Below, piece by piece: positions 12,288 to 22,176 of a DNA stretch of 64,000 bases; positions within the stretch are counted from its first letter, which is position 1; every line of letters begins with the position of its first letter. A model generated the notes under the pieces. That model made no database searches. It was given only the letters and a program-made list of their open reading frames with translations, and had not been told where the DNA came from. The position numbers and the translations under genes were made by a program. This stretch comes from Cymbidium sinense (Eukaryota > Streptophyta > Magnoliopsida > Asparagales > Orchidaceae), in NCBI GenBank assembly GCA_021442155.1, contig JAKCPB010000336.1:22367-86366 (forward strand), written 5' to 3'.

Positions 12288-12755
12288 TAATAAGAACAAA
12301 TTTAGATTAAACATTTCTTTTTTTTTTAATTTCACCAACAAAGTAACACACCAAGTTTTCTAAGACATAAACAATGACATTGATAAGAAATGAGCATGCA
12401 TAGAGCAAATCAAAAATCCTATATAAGTATAATCATCTCTACTAGAAAGACACAGTTCCATATGTTGTAGATCGGATTGGCCATTCTTCATTTCTCCAGT
12501 TCCCATCAGAACCACCCCAGCCTCTCCAGCAGCAGGATCCACCATCATATCCCTGATCTCTCCCTTCGCCACCACCACTATAACTTTTTAGCTCCTCCTC
12601 CAAAACCACCTTTTGACCACCACCTCCATATCCACTAGCACCTCCAGATCCCACCAACACTACGATAGTCATACCTCCGCCTTCACCTCCACCACTAGAT
12701 CTAGACTAAGCCTGATTAACGGTGATGTTCCTTTTGTCAAGGTTCTGCCCATTCT
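12288..12755 (-). pseudogene. GR-RBP C-terminal fragment, copy 3 (stop codon lost)
   Basis: The minus-strand frame keeps the real protein end: SGGGEGRDQGYDGGS, then RGWGGSDGNWRN, the typical C-terminus of plant glycine-rich RNA-binding proteins. A one-base deletion after GNWRN removes the stop that other copies carry, so the frame runs on for 17 residues into the old 3' UTR. Nearer the matrix, NGQNLD and the ITVN motif of the RRM end are partly recognisable. The unit joins the matrix at GCCCATTCTTAGGGTTTAGG. It cannot encode a working protein because the RNP-containing part of the RRM is absent. Confidence 0.9.
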
Positions 12756-12756
12756 T

Positions 12757-13115
12757 AGGGTTTAGGTTTAGGTTTAGGTTTATTAAGTTTTTGGGTTTAT
12801 GCTTATTTTTTAATTTATTCAGTTACTTTAGGTTTAGGTTTAGGATTTGTGATTTAAGATTTAGGGTTTAGGGTTTAGGGTTTAGGGTTTAGGGTTAGGG
12901 TCTAGGGTTTAGGGTTTATGGTTTAAGGTTTAGGATTTTAGGTTTTTCACTTTTAGGTTTTAGGGTTTAGGTTTTTGGGTTAGGGTTTAGGATTTAAAGT
13001 TAAGGATTTAGTGTTTAGGAATTTGTTTAGGATTTAGGGTTTAGGGTTTTAGGATTTAGGGTTTAGGGTTTAGGGTTTTAGGGTCTAGGATTGTTTAGAG
13101 ATTAAGGTTTTGGGG
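12757..13115 (+). repeat. TTTAGGG-like array between GR-RBP copy 3 and a LINE tail
   Basis: The array includes one of the cleaner runs, about five consecutive near-perfect heptamers around 12865-12900. No T-rich body follows. The array ends at a LINE 3' end near 13116 with GGTTTTGGGGGTATTTTTTG. Confidence 0.88.
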
Positions 13116-14245
13116 GTATTTTTTGGGAAAGTTAGATTTTTATTACAATAAAAGGAAAAGATGTAATGTCCTTAAAAGAGGTAAAGCTCTAAAATTCTAC
13201 TACTGTCAGAGCTATAAAAAACCTAGGGAGGTAAACCCCATCTAAGTACATTGGAAAAAGAAGAGAAAATAAAAGAGCAAATATAGCGCCTAAAAATAAT
13301 AAGAGAAAAATATGGAGTAAGACTAAAACAAATTTTGAAAATAGTAAAAGGATGAGTCAACAGGAGTTCATGATTTCTTTGAGAAAGAAAGATAAGCAAG
13401 GTCCACAACAACAACACTTGGGTTGACTGAGCAATGACCATTCCCTCTATAAAGTTCCAACCTATAAAAGAAATCTATAGAACACTACAAAGGCAAAAGT
13501 CATTGCTAAAAAAGATAAGGATAAAGAGAGGAAAAGGAGAGAGCTAAGAAAGAGAAGGCTCGAGCTTAGTTAGGATCATCTCAAGGGGCAACAATACATA
13601 TGAGCATCCAAACTACATAAAGAAGGGTTACAATCATATGTAATGCTACCAATCAGATAGAAGAGGAAAGTAACATCAATTCCATCATAGTCAGCATACT
13701 TGATATAAGAAAACATCCAAGGCCAGCAGTCCATAGAGTCCCAGATCCAACAGCATTAAACAAAGATCTACTAGCCAACAACCAGCTAGCAGTAAAACCA
13801 CCAAACAAAATCCACAATAGACTAGTCACAATAACCCAAAGAGAGGCTAGAACAAAGTCAGAACACCAACAACAACTATTAACCAAATACCCATCCAAGC
13901 TCCAAACTAGGGAAAACCAGAACCGACCATCAGCAAACACCAGACCAATGCCAATTAATAAAAAACAACCAACAAAACCAAGGTAGGAGTCCTCAAGCCA
14001 AAGTCCCAATAATAAGTAGACACCAAGCCAAACCAGGGTGAGCAACAAAAAATGACTAAATAGCTCAGAAATGAAACCATCAACTGAAGGAAATAAAAGC
14101 TGCAACTAGTGCAAATCACCAGATGACAAAACAACCACATAAAATTGAGCCAAAGGTAGCCACCAACCACCAGAAACCAAAAAGTTCAATCCAAAAGGAT
14201 CAATAAAGTTTCAGCCAGCATAGCAAAATGCTTTACCGAATTATC
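13116..14245 (-). mobile_element. LINE 3' tail fragment (family A)
   Basis: The + strand begins GGGAAAGTTAGATTTTTATT, the reverse complement of a LINE 3' terminus with an AATAAAA-like signal and an A-rich end. The same terminus opens the copies at 28109 and 32213. Shared landmarks follow in order: CCATCTAAGTACA, the AGTCAACAGGAGTTCATGAT region, GAGCATCCAAACTAC, GAAGGGTTACAATCATATG and ATCATAGTCAGCAT. The fragment stops near 14245, so it is a 5'-truncated insertion of about 1.1 kb. A 150-residue minus-strand open frame inside it (13653-14105) is Trp/Leu/Phe/Cys-rich, is not kept in the other copies and is not considered a gene. Confidence 0.78.
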
Positions 14246-14308
14246 AAGTTTAGGTTTTAGGTTTAGGGTTCTGGTTTTATTTTAGGGTTTAGGATTTTCA
14301 ATTTTTTT
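14246..14308 (+). repeat. Short TTTAGGG-like spacer
   Basis: About 60 bases of TTTAGG/TTTAGGG variants lie between the LINE tail and GR-RBP copy 4. Confidence 0.8.
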
Positions 14309-14790
14309 TAATAGAGAACAAATTTAGATTCAACATTTCTTTTTTTCAATTTCATCAACAAAGTAACACACCAAGTTTTCTAAGACACAAGCGATGACAT
14401 AGATAAAAAGGAGAACACATAGCTCAAATCCAAAACCCTAGATAACTAGAATTGTCTTTACTATAAAGACACAATTCCATAAGCAGCAGATCAGATTGGC
14501 TGTTCTTTAGTTCCTCCAGTTCCCATCAGAACCACCCTGGCCTCTTGAGTAGCGGGATCCACCATCATATCCCCAATGTTTCCCTTCGCCATCACCATGG
14601 CTATAACCTCTGTCGCTCCTCCCACTTCCATAACCACCACTACTTCGACCACCACCTCCATATCCACCAGCACCTCTAGAATCCCCACCACCACTATGAC
14701 AACCGCCACCTCCACCTTCTCCTCCACCAGTAGATCAAGACTGAGCTGGGTTGACGGTGATGTTCCTATAGTCAAGGTTTTACCGATTCT
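14309..14790 (-). pseudogene. GR-RBP C-terminal fragment, copy 4 (best-preserved frame)
   Basis: This copy best shows what the unit is. Reading from 14790 downwards in one frame, the remnant NLDYRNITVNPAQS matches the last strand of an RRM (family form NGQxLDGRxITVNEAQS). It is followed by a glycine-rich domain with GGGGCHSGGG, GGYGGGGRSSGGYGSGRSD and RGYSHGDGEG, and then GYDGGSRYSRGQGGSDGNWRN and a TAA stop. Only two in-frame stops interrupt about 95 codons (one in NGQ, one after AQS), and there is no frameshift. About 200 bases of 3' UTR follow and end in an A-rich tail (ATTTTTTTTAATAGAGAACA on the + strand). The RRM with its RNP-1 and RNP-2 motifs is missing, so this is a 5'-truncated pseudogene. 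Intact relatives (GRP7/GRP8-like) are RNA chaperones and splicing or cold-response regulators. Confidence 0.93.
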
Positions 14791-14791
14791 T

Positions 14792-16124
14792 AGGGTTTAT
14801 GTTTAAGTTTAAGTTTATTTTTTAATTTATTTAGTTACTTTATGCTTAGGTTTAAGGTTTGGGGTTTAGGGTTTAGGGTTTAGGATTAGAGTTTAGGGTT
14901 TAGGATTTGGTGGTTTTAGGGTTTAGCTTTAGGGTTTAGGGTTAGGGTTGAATTTGTTTAGGGTTTGTGGTTTTAGGGTTTAAGTTTGTTATGGTTTAGG
15001 GTTTGGGCTTAGTGTTTAGGATTTAGGGTTTAAAAAAATTTAAGTAAAGTGGTAGGTTTAGGTTTATTTAGTATATTTAGTTTACTTTATTTTTTAATTT
15101 ATTTAAGTTTAATTTTTATTTTTATTTAGTTTATTTTTTATATAAGTTTAGGTTTTTTTTTAGTTTATTTTTAAGTTTAGGTTTTTATTTTAACTGAGTT
15201 TTATTTTATTTTATCTTTAAGTTTAGGTTTTGGTTTAGGTTTAGGATTTTATTTTATTTTTAGGTTTAGGTTTTATGATTTTAGTTTAGGTTTATTTTTT
15301 TTGTTTTATTTTTAGTTTTTTAGGTTTAGTTTTAGTTTATTTTATTTTATTTAGTTTAGGTTTAGGTTTAGGTTTAGTTTATTTTAGGTTTAGGTTTAGG
15401 TTTTAATTATTATAGTTTAGTTAATTTTAGTTTAGGTTTTATGTTAGTTTAGGGTTTAGGTTTTATTTTTTATTTATATTTAGGTTTATTTTTTAGGTAT
15501 AGTTTTTTATTTAGTTTTTCTTTTCTTTTATTTTAACTTTATTTTATTTTAATTTTACATTTAATTTTTATTTTATTTAGTTTTTATTCTTAGGTTTATT
15601 TTAATTTTATTTATTTATTTTAAATTTTATTTATTTAGTTTAAATTTTTATTTATTTTAGTTTAGTTTATTTTTTTAGTTTTAGGTTTAAGTTTTAGTTT
15701 TGGTTTTTATTTTATTTATTTTATTTAGGTTTAGGTTTTTTTATTTATTTTATTTAGTTTTATTTTATTTTATTTTTATTTTAGGTTTAATTTTTATTTT
15801 ATTTAGGTTTTTTTATTTTTTAGTTTAGTTTAGATTTTCATTTATTATATTTTAGTTTAGTTTTTATTTTTTATTTTATTTTCTTTTTAGGTTTAGGTTT
15901 AGGTTTAGATTTAAGTTTTAGTTTATGTTTTTATTTTATTTTATTTTAGTTTTGAATTTTTTTATTTATTTTACTTTTAGGTTTTATTTAGTTTAGTTTT
16001 AGGTTTTTAGCTTTTTAGGGTTTAGAGTTTAGGGTTTGGGGTTTAATGTTTAAGGTTTAGGGTTTAGGGTTTAGGTTTTAGGTTTACGGTGTATGTTTTA
16101 GTTTAGGGGTTTATGGTTTTTTTT
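14792..16124 (+). repeat. Telomere-like matrix monomer
   Basis: TTTAGGG-like to about 15030, then the anchor ATTTAAGTAAAGTGGTAGG, a T-rich body to about 16000, the closing phrase GGTTTTTAGCTTTTTAGGG and a short TTTAGGG array. Together with copy 4 it makes a 1816-base monomer, close to the 1853-base monomer at 4568. Confidence 0.88.
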
Positions 16125-16606
16125 AAAGAGAATAAATTCAGACTCAACATTTCTTCTTTTCGATTTCATGAACAAAGTAGAACCCCAAGTTTTTTAAGAC
16201 TCAAGCAATGACATAGATCAAAAATGAGCACCCGTAGAGCAAATTAAAAACCTTAGATAAGTAGAATTATCTCTACTCTAAAGACACAATTTTATAAGCA
16301 ACAATTCGGATCCGCAGTTCTTTTGTTTCTCTAATTCTCATCAGAACCACCCTCACCTCTCGAGTAGCAAGATCCATCATCATATGCTCGATCTCTCCCT
16401 CCGCCACCACCACTGGTGTAACCTCTATCGCTCCTCCCACCTCCATAACCACCACTGCTCCCACCACCACCACCATTTCCACTAGCACCCCCAGATCGCC
16501 CATCACCACTACGATAATCACAACCTCCGCCTTCACCTCCACCTCCAAATCCATACTGAACCTAGTTGATGGTGATGTTCCAGCCATCAAGGTTCTACCC
16601 ATTCTT
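16125..16606 (-). pseudogene. GR-RBP C-terminal fragment, copy 5
   Basis: Full unit: the 3' UTR landmark GAGCACCCGTAGAGCAAATT, then the protein end with YSRGEGGSDENxRN, where the Trp codon has become a stop. Glycine-rich codons follow (TATGG(A/T)GGTGG type) and the RRM remnant in CCATCAAGGTTCTACCCATT reads back as NGxNLDGxNI. A 109-residue open frame on the minus strand lies one base out of the true frame. It shows the low indel load here but is not the protein. Confidence 0.9.
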
Positions 16607-19600
16607 AGGGTTTAAGGATTATTTAGGTTTTAGGTTTAGGTTTAGTTTAGTGTTTAAGTTTTAGGGTTTAGGGTTTATCATTTAGGGTTTACAGTTTTAG
16701 GGTTTAGGGTTTAGGGTTTAGGGTTTAGGGTTTATGGTTTTAGGGTTTAAGGTTTAGGGTTTAGTGTTTAGGGTTTATGGTTTAGGGTTTAGTGTTTAAT
16801 GTTTAGGACTTAGGGTTTAGGGTTTATCATTTAGGGTTTACAGTTTGAGGGTTTAGGGTTTAGGGTTTACGGTTTATGATTAAGGGTTTTAGATTTTAGG
16901 ATTTAGGGTTTAGGGTTTACGATTATAGGGTTTAAGGTTTAGGGTTTAGTGTTTAGGGTTTAGGGTTTAGGGTTTAGGGTTTAGAGTTTAGGGTTTAATG
17001 TTTAAGGTTCAGGGTTTAGGGTTTTAAGGTTTAGGGTTTAGGGTTTAGGGTTGTAGGTTTAGCATTTAGGGTTTAGGGTTAGTTTTAGGGTTTAGGTTTT
17101 AGGCTTCAAAATTTTTTTAAAAAAAATTAAGTAAACTAGTAGGTTTAAGTTTATTAAGTTTATTTTGTTTATTATTTATTTATTTGAGTTTATTTTATTT
17201 TTTATTTTTATTTAGCTTTATTTTTTATTTTTCTTTTGTTTAGTTTATTTATTTTAGGTTTATTTATTTTAGTTTAGGATGTTTATTTTAGTTTATTTTT
17301 TAAGTTTAGATTTATTTTTAGTTGATTTTTAATTTTATTTTACTTTTTTAGGTTTGGTTTATTTTTTCTAGGTTTAGGATTATGTTTTTATTTTATTTTT
17401 TTAGGTTTAGGTTTTAGGTTTATTTTTAAATTTAATTTTTTAGTTTAGGTTTAGGTTTATTTTTAGTTTATATTATTTTAATTAATTTAGGTTTAGGTTT
17501 AGGTTTAGTTTATTTCATGTTTTGCTTTAGGTTTCATTTATTTTAGTTTAGTTTATTTTAGTTTAAGTTTAGGTTTATTTTATTTTGTATATTTTATTTT
17601 TACTTTAGGTTTAGGTTTTTTTAGTTTAGGGCTTTGGTTTTTTTTTTTGGTTTTATTTTTAGGTTTATTTTTCTAAATTTTAGTTTTTATTTAATTTTTA
17701 TTTTATTTTATTTTAGGTTAATTTTATTCTTATTTTACATCCACTTTTATTATATAGGTTTTTTTTTTTTATTTATTTATTTTTATTTTATTTTATTTTA
17801 TTTTATTTTATTTTAGGTTTAGGTTTTAGTTTAGGTTTTTATTTTATTTTATTTATTTTATTATTAGGTTTTATTTAGTTTAGGTTATTAGGTTTTTAGG
17901 GTTTAGGGTTTAGGGTTTAGGGTTTTAGTGTTTAGGGTTTAGTGTTTAATAGGGTTTAGGGTTTTGAGGGTTTAGGGTTTAGTGTTTATGGTTTAGGGTT
18001 TAAGGTTAGCTCAGGGCTTAGGTTAGTTTAGGCTTTAGGGTTTAGGCTTTAGGGTTTAGGGTTTTTAGGGTTTAGGGTTTAGGGATTTAGGGTTAGTTTA
18101 GGGTTTAGGATGTAGGGTTTAAGGTTTAGGGTTTAGGGTTTAAAGTTTAGGGTAGTAGTCTTGGGGTTGCAGGTTTAGGGTTTATGGCTTATGGTTTAAG
18201 GTTTAGGGTTTAGGGTTTTTTTAAAACAAAGTAAACTGTAGGTTTAGGTTTATTTAGTTTATTTTTTATTTATTTTAGTTTATTTTATTTTTTTATTTTT
18301 ATTTAGGTTTATTTTTTTATATAATTTTTTTATTTATTTTGGATTTATTTATTTTAGTTTAGGCTTTTTATTTTAGTTTATTTGTTAGGTTTAGGTTTAG
18401 GTTTATGCTTATTTTTTAGGTTTAGGATCTATTTTTTATTTATTTTTAGGTTTAGGTTTGGTTTTATTTTAATTTTTTAGGTTTATTTTAGGTTTTATTT
18501 TTTAGTTTGGTTTAGGTTTATTTTTAGTTTATTTTATTTTTAGTTTAGGGTTTAGGTTTAGTTTATTTTGCTTAGGTTTGCCTTTATTTAATTTTAGTTT
18601 AGGTTTATTTTATTTTATTTATTTTAGGATTAGTTTTTTTTAGCTTAGGGTTTAGGTTTTATTTTTTATTTATTTTTAGGTTTTTTTAGGTTTTGGTTTT
18701 TATTGTGTTTTTATTTAATTTTATTTTAGGTATATTTTATTTATTTTTTAAGTTTATTTTTTATTTTATTTAGGTTTTTTATTTTTGGGTTTATTTTTTT
18801 CAGATTAGTTTAGGTTTTTATTTATTTTATGTTATTTAGCTTTTATTTTTTATTTTGTTTTATTTTTATCTTTAGGTTTAGGTTTGGGTTTAGGTTTTAG
18901 TTTAGGTTTTTATTTGATTTGATTTTTTTATTTTATTTAGTTTTAGGTTTATTTATTTATTTTATCTCTAGGTTTTATTTAGTTTAGGTTCAAGTTTTAG
19001 GTTTTTAGGGTTTAGGGTTTAGGGTTTAGGTTTTGGGTTTAGGGTTTAGGATTTAGGGTTTAGGGTTGTAGGTTTAGGGTTTAGGGTTGTAGGATTTAGG
19101 GTTTAGGGTTTAAGGTTTAGAGTTTAGGATTTAAGGTTTTAAGGTGTAGGGTTTAGGGTTTAGGGTTTAGGGTTTAGTGTGGTTTAGGATTTAGGGTTGT
19201 AGGTTTAGGGTTTATGGTTTAGGGCTTAAGGTTTAGGGTTTAGGGTTTGGGTTTATTTATTTATTTATTTAGGGTTTAGGGTTTTTTTTTTAAATTAATT
19301 AAACATATAGGTTTAGGTTTATTTAGTTTATTTTTTATTTATTTTAGTTAATTTAATTTTTGTATTATTATTTAGGTTTATTTTTTATTTTTATTTTGTT
19401 TAGAATATTTATTTTAGGTATATTTATTTTAGTTTATGTTTTTTATTTTAGGTTTTTTTTTAGGTTTATGTTTATTTTTTTTTTAGTTTAGTTTTATTTT
19501 TATTTTATTTTTAGGTTTAGGTTTTATTTTTTATTTTATGTTAGGTTTAGTTTTATTTTTTTTTTTTTTTAGGTTTAGGTTTTTATTTTAGGTTTATTTT

Positions 19601-20084
19601 TTGGTTTTATATTTTAGTTTAGGTTCAGATTTATTTTTATTTTATTTTATATTATTTAGTTTAGGGTTTAGGTTTAGTTTATTTTAGGCTTTGATTTAGG
19701 CTTTATTTATTTTAGCTTAGATTTAGATTTATTTTATTTTGTTTATTTTTGGTTTAGGTTTATTTTTTAGGTTTTATTTTTAGGTTTATTTTTTAAGGTT
19801 TAGGTTTTTTTTTAGTTTTTATTTTATTTTATCTTTATTTTATTTTTATCTTACATTTAGTTTTCATTTTATTTAGGTTATTAATTTTTAGGTTTATTTT
19901 ATTTTTAATTTAGTTTAGGTTTTTATTTATTTTATTTTAGTTTAGTTTTTATTTTATTTTATTTTATTTTTTGGTTTAGGTTTAGGTTTAGGTTTAGGTT
20001 TAGGTTTTAGTTTAGATTTTTATTTTATTTTATTTAGGTTTAGGTATTTTTATTTATTTTATTTTAGGTTTTATTTAGGTTCAA
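16607..20084 (+). repeat. Three tandem matrix monomers of about 1.1 kb without GR-RBP
   Basis: The higher-order repeat is clearest here. Anchors lie at about 17126 (AATTAAGTAAACTAGTAGG), 18224 (AAACAAAGTAAACTGTAGG) and 19292 (AAATTAATTAAACATATAGG), giving periods of about 1098 and 1068 bases. Each anchor opens a T-rich body of about 750 bases, and a TTTAGGG-like array of 200-400 bases follows (16607-17110, 17885-18215, 19000-19285). The last T-rich body runs to a LINE insertion near 20085. No genes are seen. Confidence 0.88.
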
Positions 20085-20099
20085 GGCCAAGGGCACCAA

Positions 20100-21250
20100 A
20101 AAAAACCCAACAAATAGGAAGCTAGAAACAGCAATCTAGAAGGAGGAAAATTAGCCAAGAAGCCAATACTCAGAAGAAAACACAGCAAAAGCTCAACCAA
20201 CAAAGAAAAAACACAAAGAAAACCTTCCAAGGATAGGAGAGATTATTTCCAAGAAGCTTTGGAATGAGTAACCCTCAATAAGTGAGGAGAGGCATAAATG
20301 AGAACACTTTCTTGTAAACAGTTTTATAACCATGCCCTTTCTCTGAAAAATGTCCATCCAAAAATGAATAAGTATTGTTATAAAAGGCATGGGGATCAAC
20401 AGAAGCTATCAATTTCAAAGAAGAGCATTCAGAATCATCCACAACATTAGATGAAGGAAAATCACCATTTGAGAATCAGAGTGAAAGAAAGCAAAAATAG
20501 CTTTATTAAGGAGACAATTATCTATATTTTCACCTTCCAACAAAATCGAAGAGTGTCCTCCCTATCTTCATTCATAAAAGAAGCAAGAGAAGCAGAATCC
20601 AGATTTTCAGTACATTCTTCATGTAAGGGATTAAAATAAGATTCAAATCCCTTAGAAACATATAACATATTCCCAAAATTTTGAATAAAATCACCAGCCA
20701 TAGAAAAACTAACATTTTGAACTAAAATAGAACTATTCACAATGAGAGAATTGTCAGTATCTAAATCTTATTTTTTAAAGAAGGATGCCAATATTAACAA
20801 GATTGTTTGGACCAAAATTAAAATATCGAAATAAGAAGATTCTTTTCACCACCATTCTCAATCAAAGAAGGCAAAGAAATTATCTCTTTCCCATGATCTA
20901 AAGTAGACATAAGAGAAGAGAAACAATATCCAATTGATTGGAAGAAATGGTGTTAGCATCAAATATTGATCCATCATCATGAAAGGACTTATGCACAACA
21001 TCCAAACCATTAGAATCATTAACCACAGACCTCTAAAGTCTTCCCCTTTAATAATCTTGAAAGAAACACTTAGAGCATGATTATTAGTTAAAACTTTTTC
21101 AGAAACACCAAAATTGCCTTCCGCATTAGACAAATCATTAATAGGTAAAACTTTTTTAGAAGATTCAGAAATCTGGTTTTGCAAAACATCAAAATTTTGA
21201 AAAGCAAATTTTCTTTATCCAACTTGAGAGAATCATCATTTTTTCAACAA
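20100..21250 (-). pseudogene. Decayed ORF1 C-terminal region
   Basis: This continues the ORF1 above after its frameshift. Minus-strand pieces in different frames (20858-21184, 20522-20740, 20193-20399) read as Asn/Ser/Glu-rich, weakly conserved protein text such as NQISESSKKVLPINDLSNAE. Such text is usual for the variable part between the zinc knuckle and the ORF1 stop. Several stops separate the pieces. No domain is recognised, and assignment rests on position and base composition (not telomere-like). Confidence 0.6.
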
Positions 21251-22048
21251 TTAAATTTTTACTTGTGATTTTCTTCCTAAGAGAGGGATGAGCAATAAAG
21301 CATTCAAAATTTCATGCCCATCAATCTTACAATGATTACAAAAAATGGGAAACTTCTCAAAAACAACTTTTTGAAAATAATCACATTTCTCTGAACCCAA
21401 CCAAATTTCTTTTGGATATTGTTTAGTAATTTCAATCTCTACAAGAATTCTAGGAACAGACGGTCTAGAAGAAGCAGTTGTTGCTTGATCAACTTGCAAA
21501 TGCCAACCAAAAATCAACCCAATAGCATAAAGAATTTGATGATTAAATAGATGAATATGCAAGTTAGGTAAAAAAATCCAAATGGGAATAATAGGAGACT
21601 CTTCATTAACATCAAACATAGGCATCCACTTCAGAATACACATTTGACAATTAAAAACATAGTAAAACCTCCTAGAAAAAATTATTTTGTAATCAAGGTC
21701 ATTAGAAAGTTTAATCAGAACATGCCTTGGATCAGTCAGCCCAATAGAAAATGAACCACATAAATTTAAGCTATTAAAAAAGAATGAATATCTTCCATCT
21801 TTGGCCAAAGGCTCAGTTAATCTTTCAATATCCTCATCTAAAATCATAATTGTCAGAGTACCTCTAAAAGTCATATGAAGAAAATTCGAAGGACGCAAGG
21901 TAGAGGAATTCTTATAGGCTAAAGCCTTTTTGAAAGATTTAGTAACAACAGGTAATTTAGAGGAAGGATTACACAAAAATTCTAATGCCCTAGCGGGATA
22001 CATTGACACATGGGATTTACCCCATGGATTTGAAGAAGCTGACACCAT
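21251..22048 (-). pseudogene. LINE ORF1 (DUF4283 plus zinc knuckle), frameshifted in the knuckle
   Basis: A 265-residue frame opens with ATG at 22048 and reads MVSASSNPWG. Residues about 55-165 have the DUF4283 pattern (FRGTLTIMILDEDIERL, LCGSFSIGLTDPRHVLIKLS and a WMPMFDVNEESPIIPIWIFL block). The segment ILVEIEITKQYPKEIWLGSE links to the knuckle. Cys237, Cys240 and His245 are in place (CNHCKIDGH) but residue 250 is Ala. In the next frame the expected Cys reappears at once (FECFIAHPSL), so a one-base indel broke the knuckle. This is the longest genuine coding remnant in the window. ORF1 proteins coat and chaperone the LINE RNA. The start is supported by the neighbouring 5' UTR and by the domain beginning shortly after it. 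Confidence 0.88.
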
Positions 22049-22176
22049 GAGTCACATCATCATGATAAGAACATGTCAAGATCAGCTCAAAGCTGACAAT
22101 TTATAAGGAAACTAAGAGAGAAAGCACTCGAAAACTCACTAAGAATGTGAGGGATCCCAAAATCACTCAAAAAGAG
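22049..22176 (-). other. Putative LINE 5' UTR
   Basis: About 128 bases lie between the ORF1 ATG at 22048 and the edge of the repeat matrix (AAAAAGAGGTTTAATTTAG). The segment is non-repetitive and precedes the ORF1 start directly, as the 5' UTR with internal promoter does in plant LINEs. No promoter motif could be assigned. Confidence 0.5.

Larger units (their letters stand above)
20085..22176 (-). mobile_element. LINE 5' fragment: 5' UTR plus ORF1 only
   Basis: On the minus strand the block starts near 22176 with non-repeat sequence taken as the 5' UTR (about 130 bases). It then has the ORF1 start at 22048 and decayed ORF1 C-terminal coding down to about 20100. No endonuclease or RT follows, because the sequence changes abruptly to T-rich matrix at 20085. 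The 3' part was therefore lost by deletion or recombination, since ordinary LINE truncation removes the 5' side. The ORF1 matches the zinc-knuckle region of the element at 2634-2897. Confidence 0.82.

Noticed and set aside
13653..14105. 150-residue open frame on the minus strand, hydrophobic, membrane-protein-like
   Set aside because: It lies in the LINE 3' tail, is Trp/Leu/Phe/Cys-rich as expected from G/T-rich sequence, and the equivalent region of the copies at 28.1 and 32.2 kb has no matching open frame.
16273..16602. 109-residue Val/Met/Glu-rich frame (similar ones at 14491, 27053, 27768, 36111, 54269)
   Set aside because: These are one-base-shifted shadows of the GR-RBP glycine codons (GGN runs read as GTG/GAG/ATG). 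The true frame shows the glycine-rich protein end.
17634..17816. Phe/Leu/Tyr-rich + strand frames in T-rich matrix (also 49222, 52907, 56343, 59180)
   Set aside because: They are chance open frames in TTTTA/TTTATTT repeats; stop-poor only because of composition.
16607..20084. CRISPR-like repeat-spacer structure
   Set aside because: Repeats are short, degenerate, without constant spacers, and in plant nuclear DNA.
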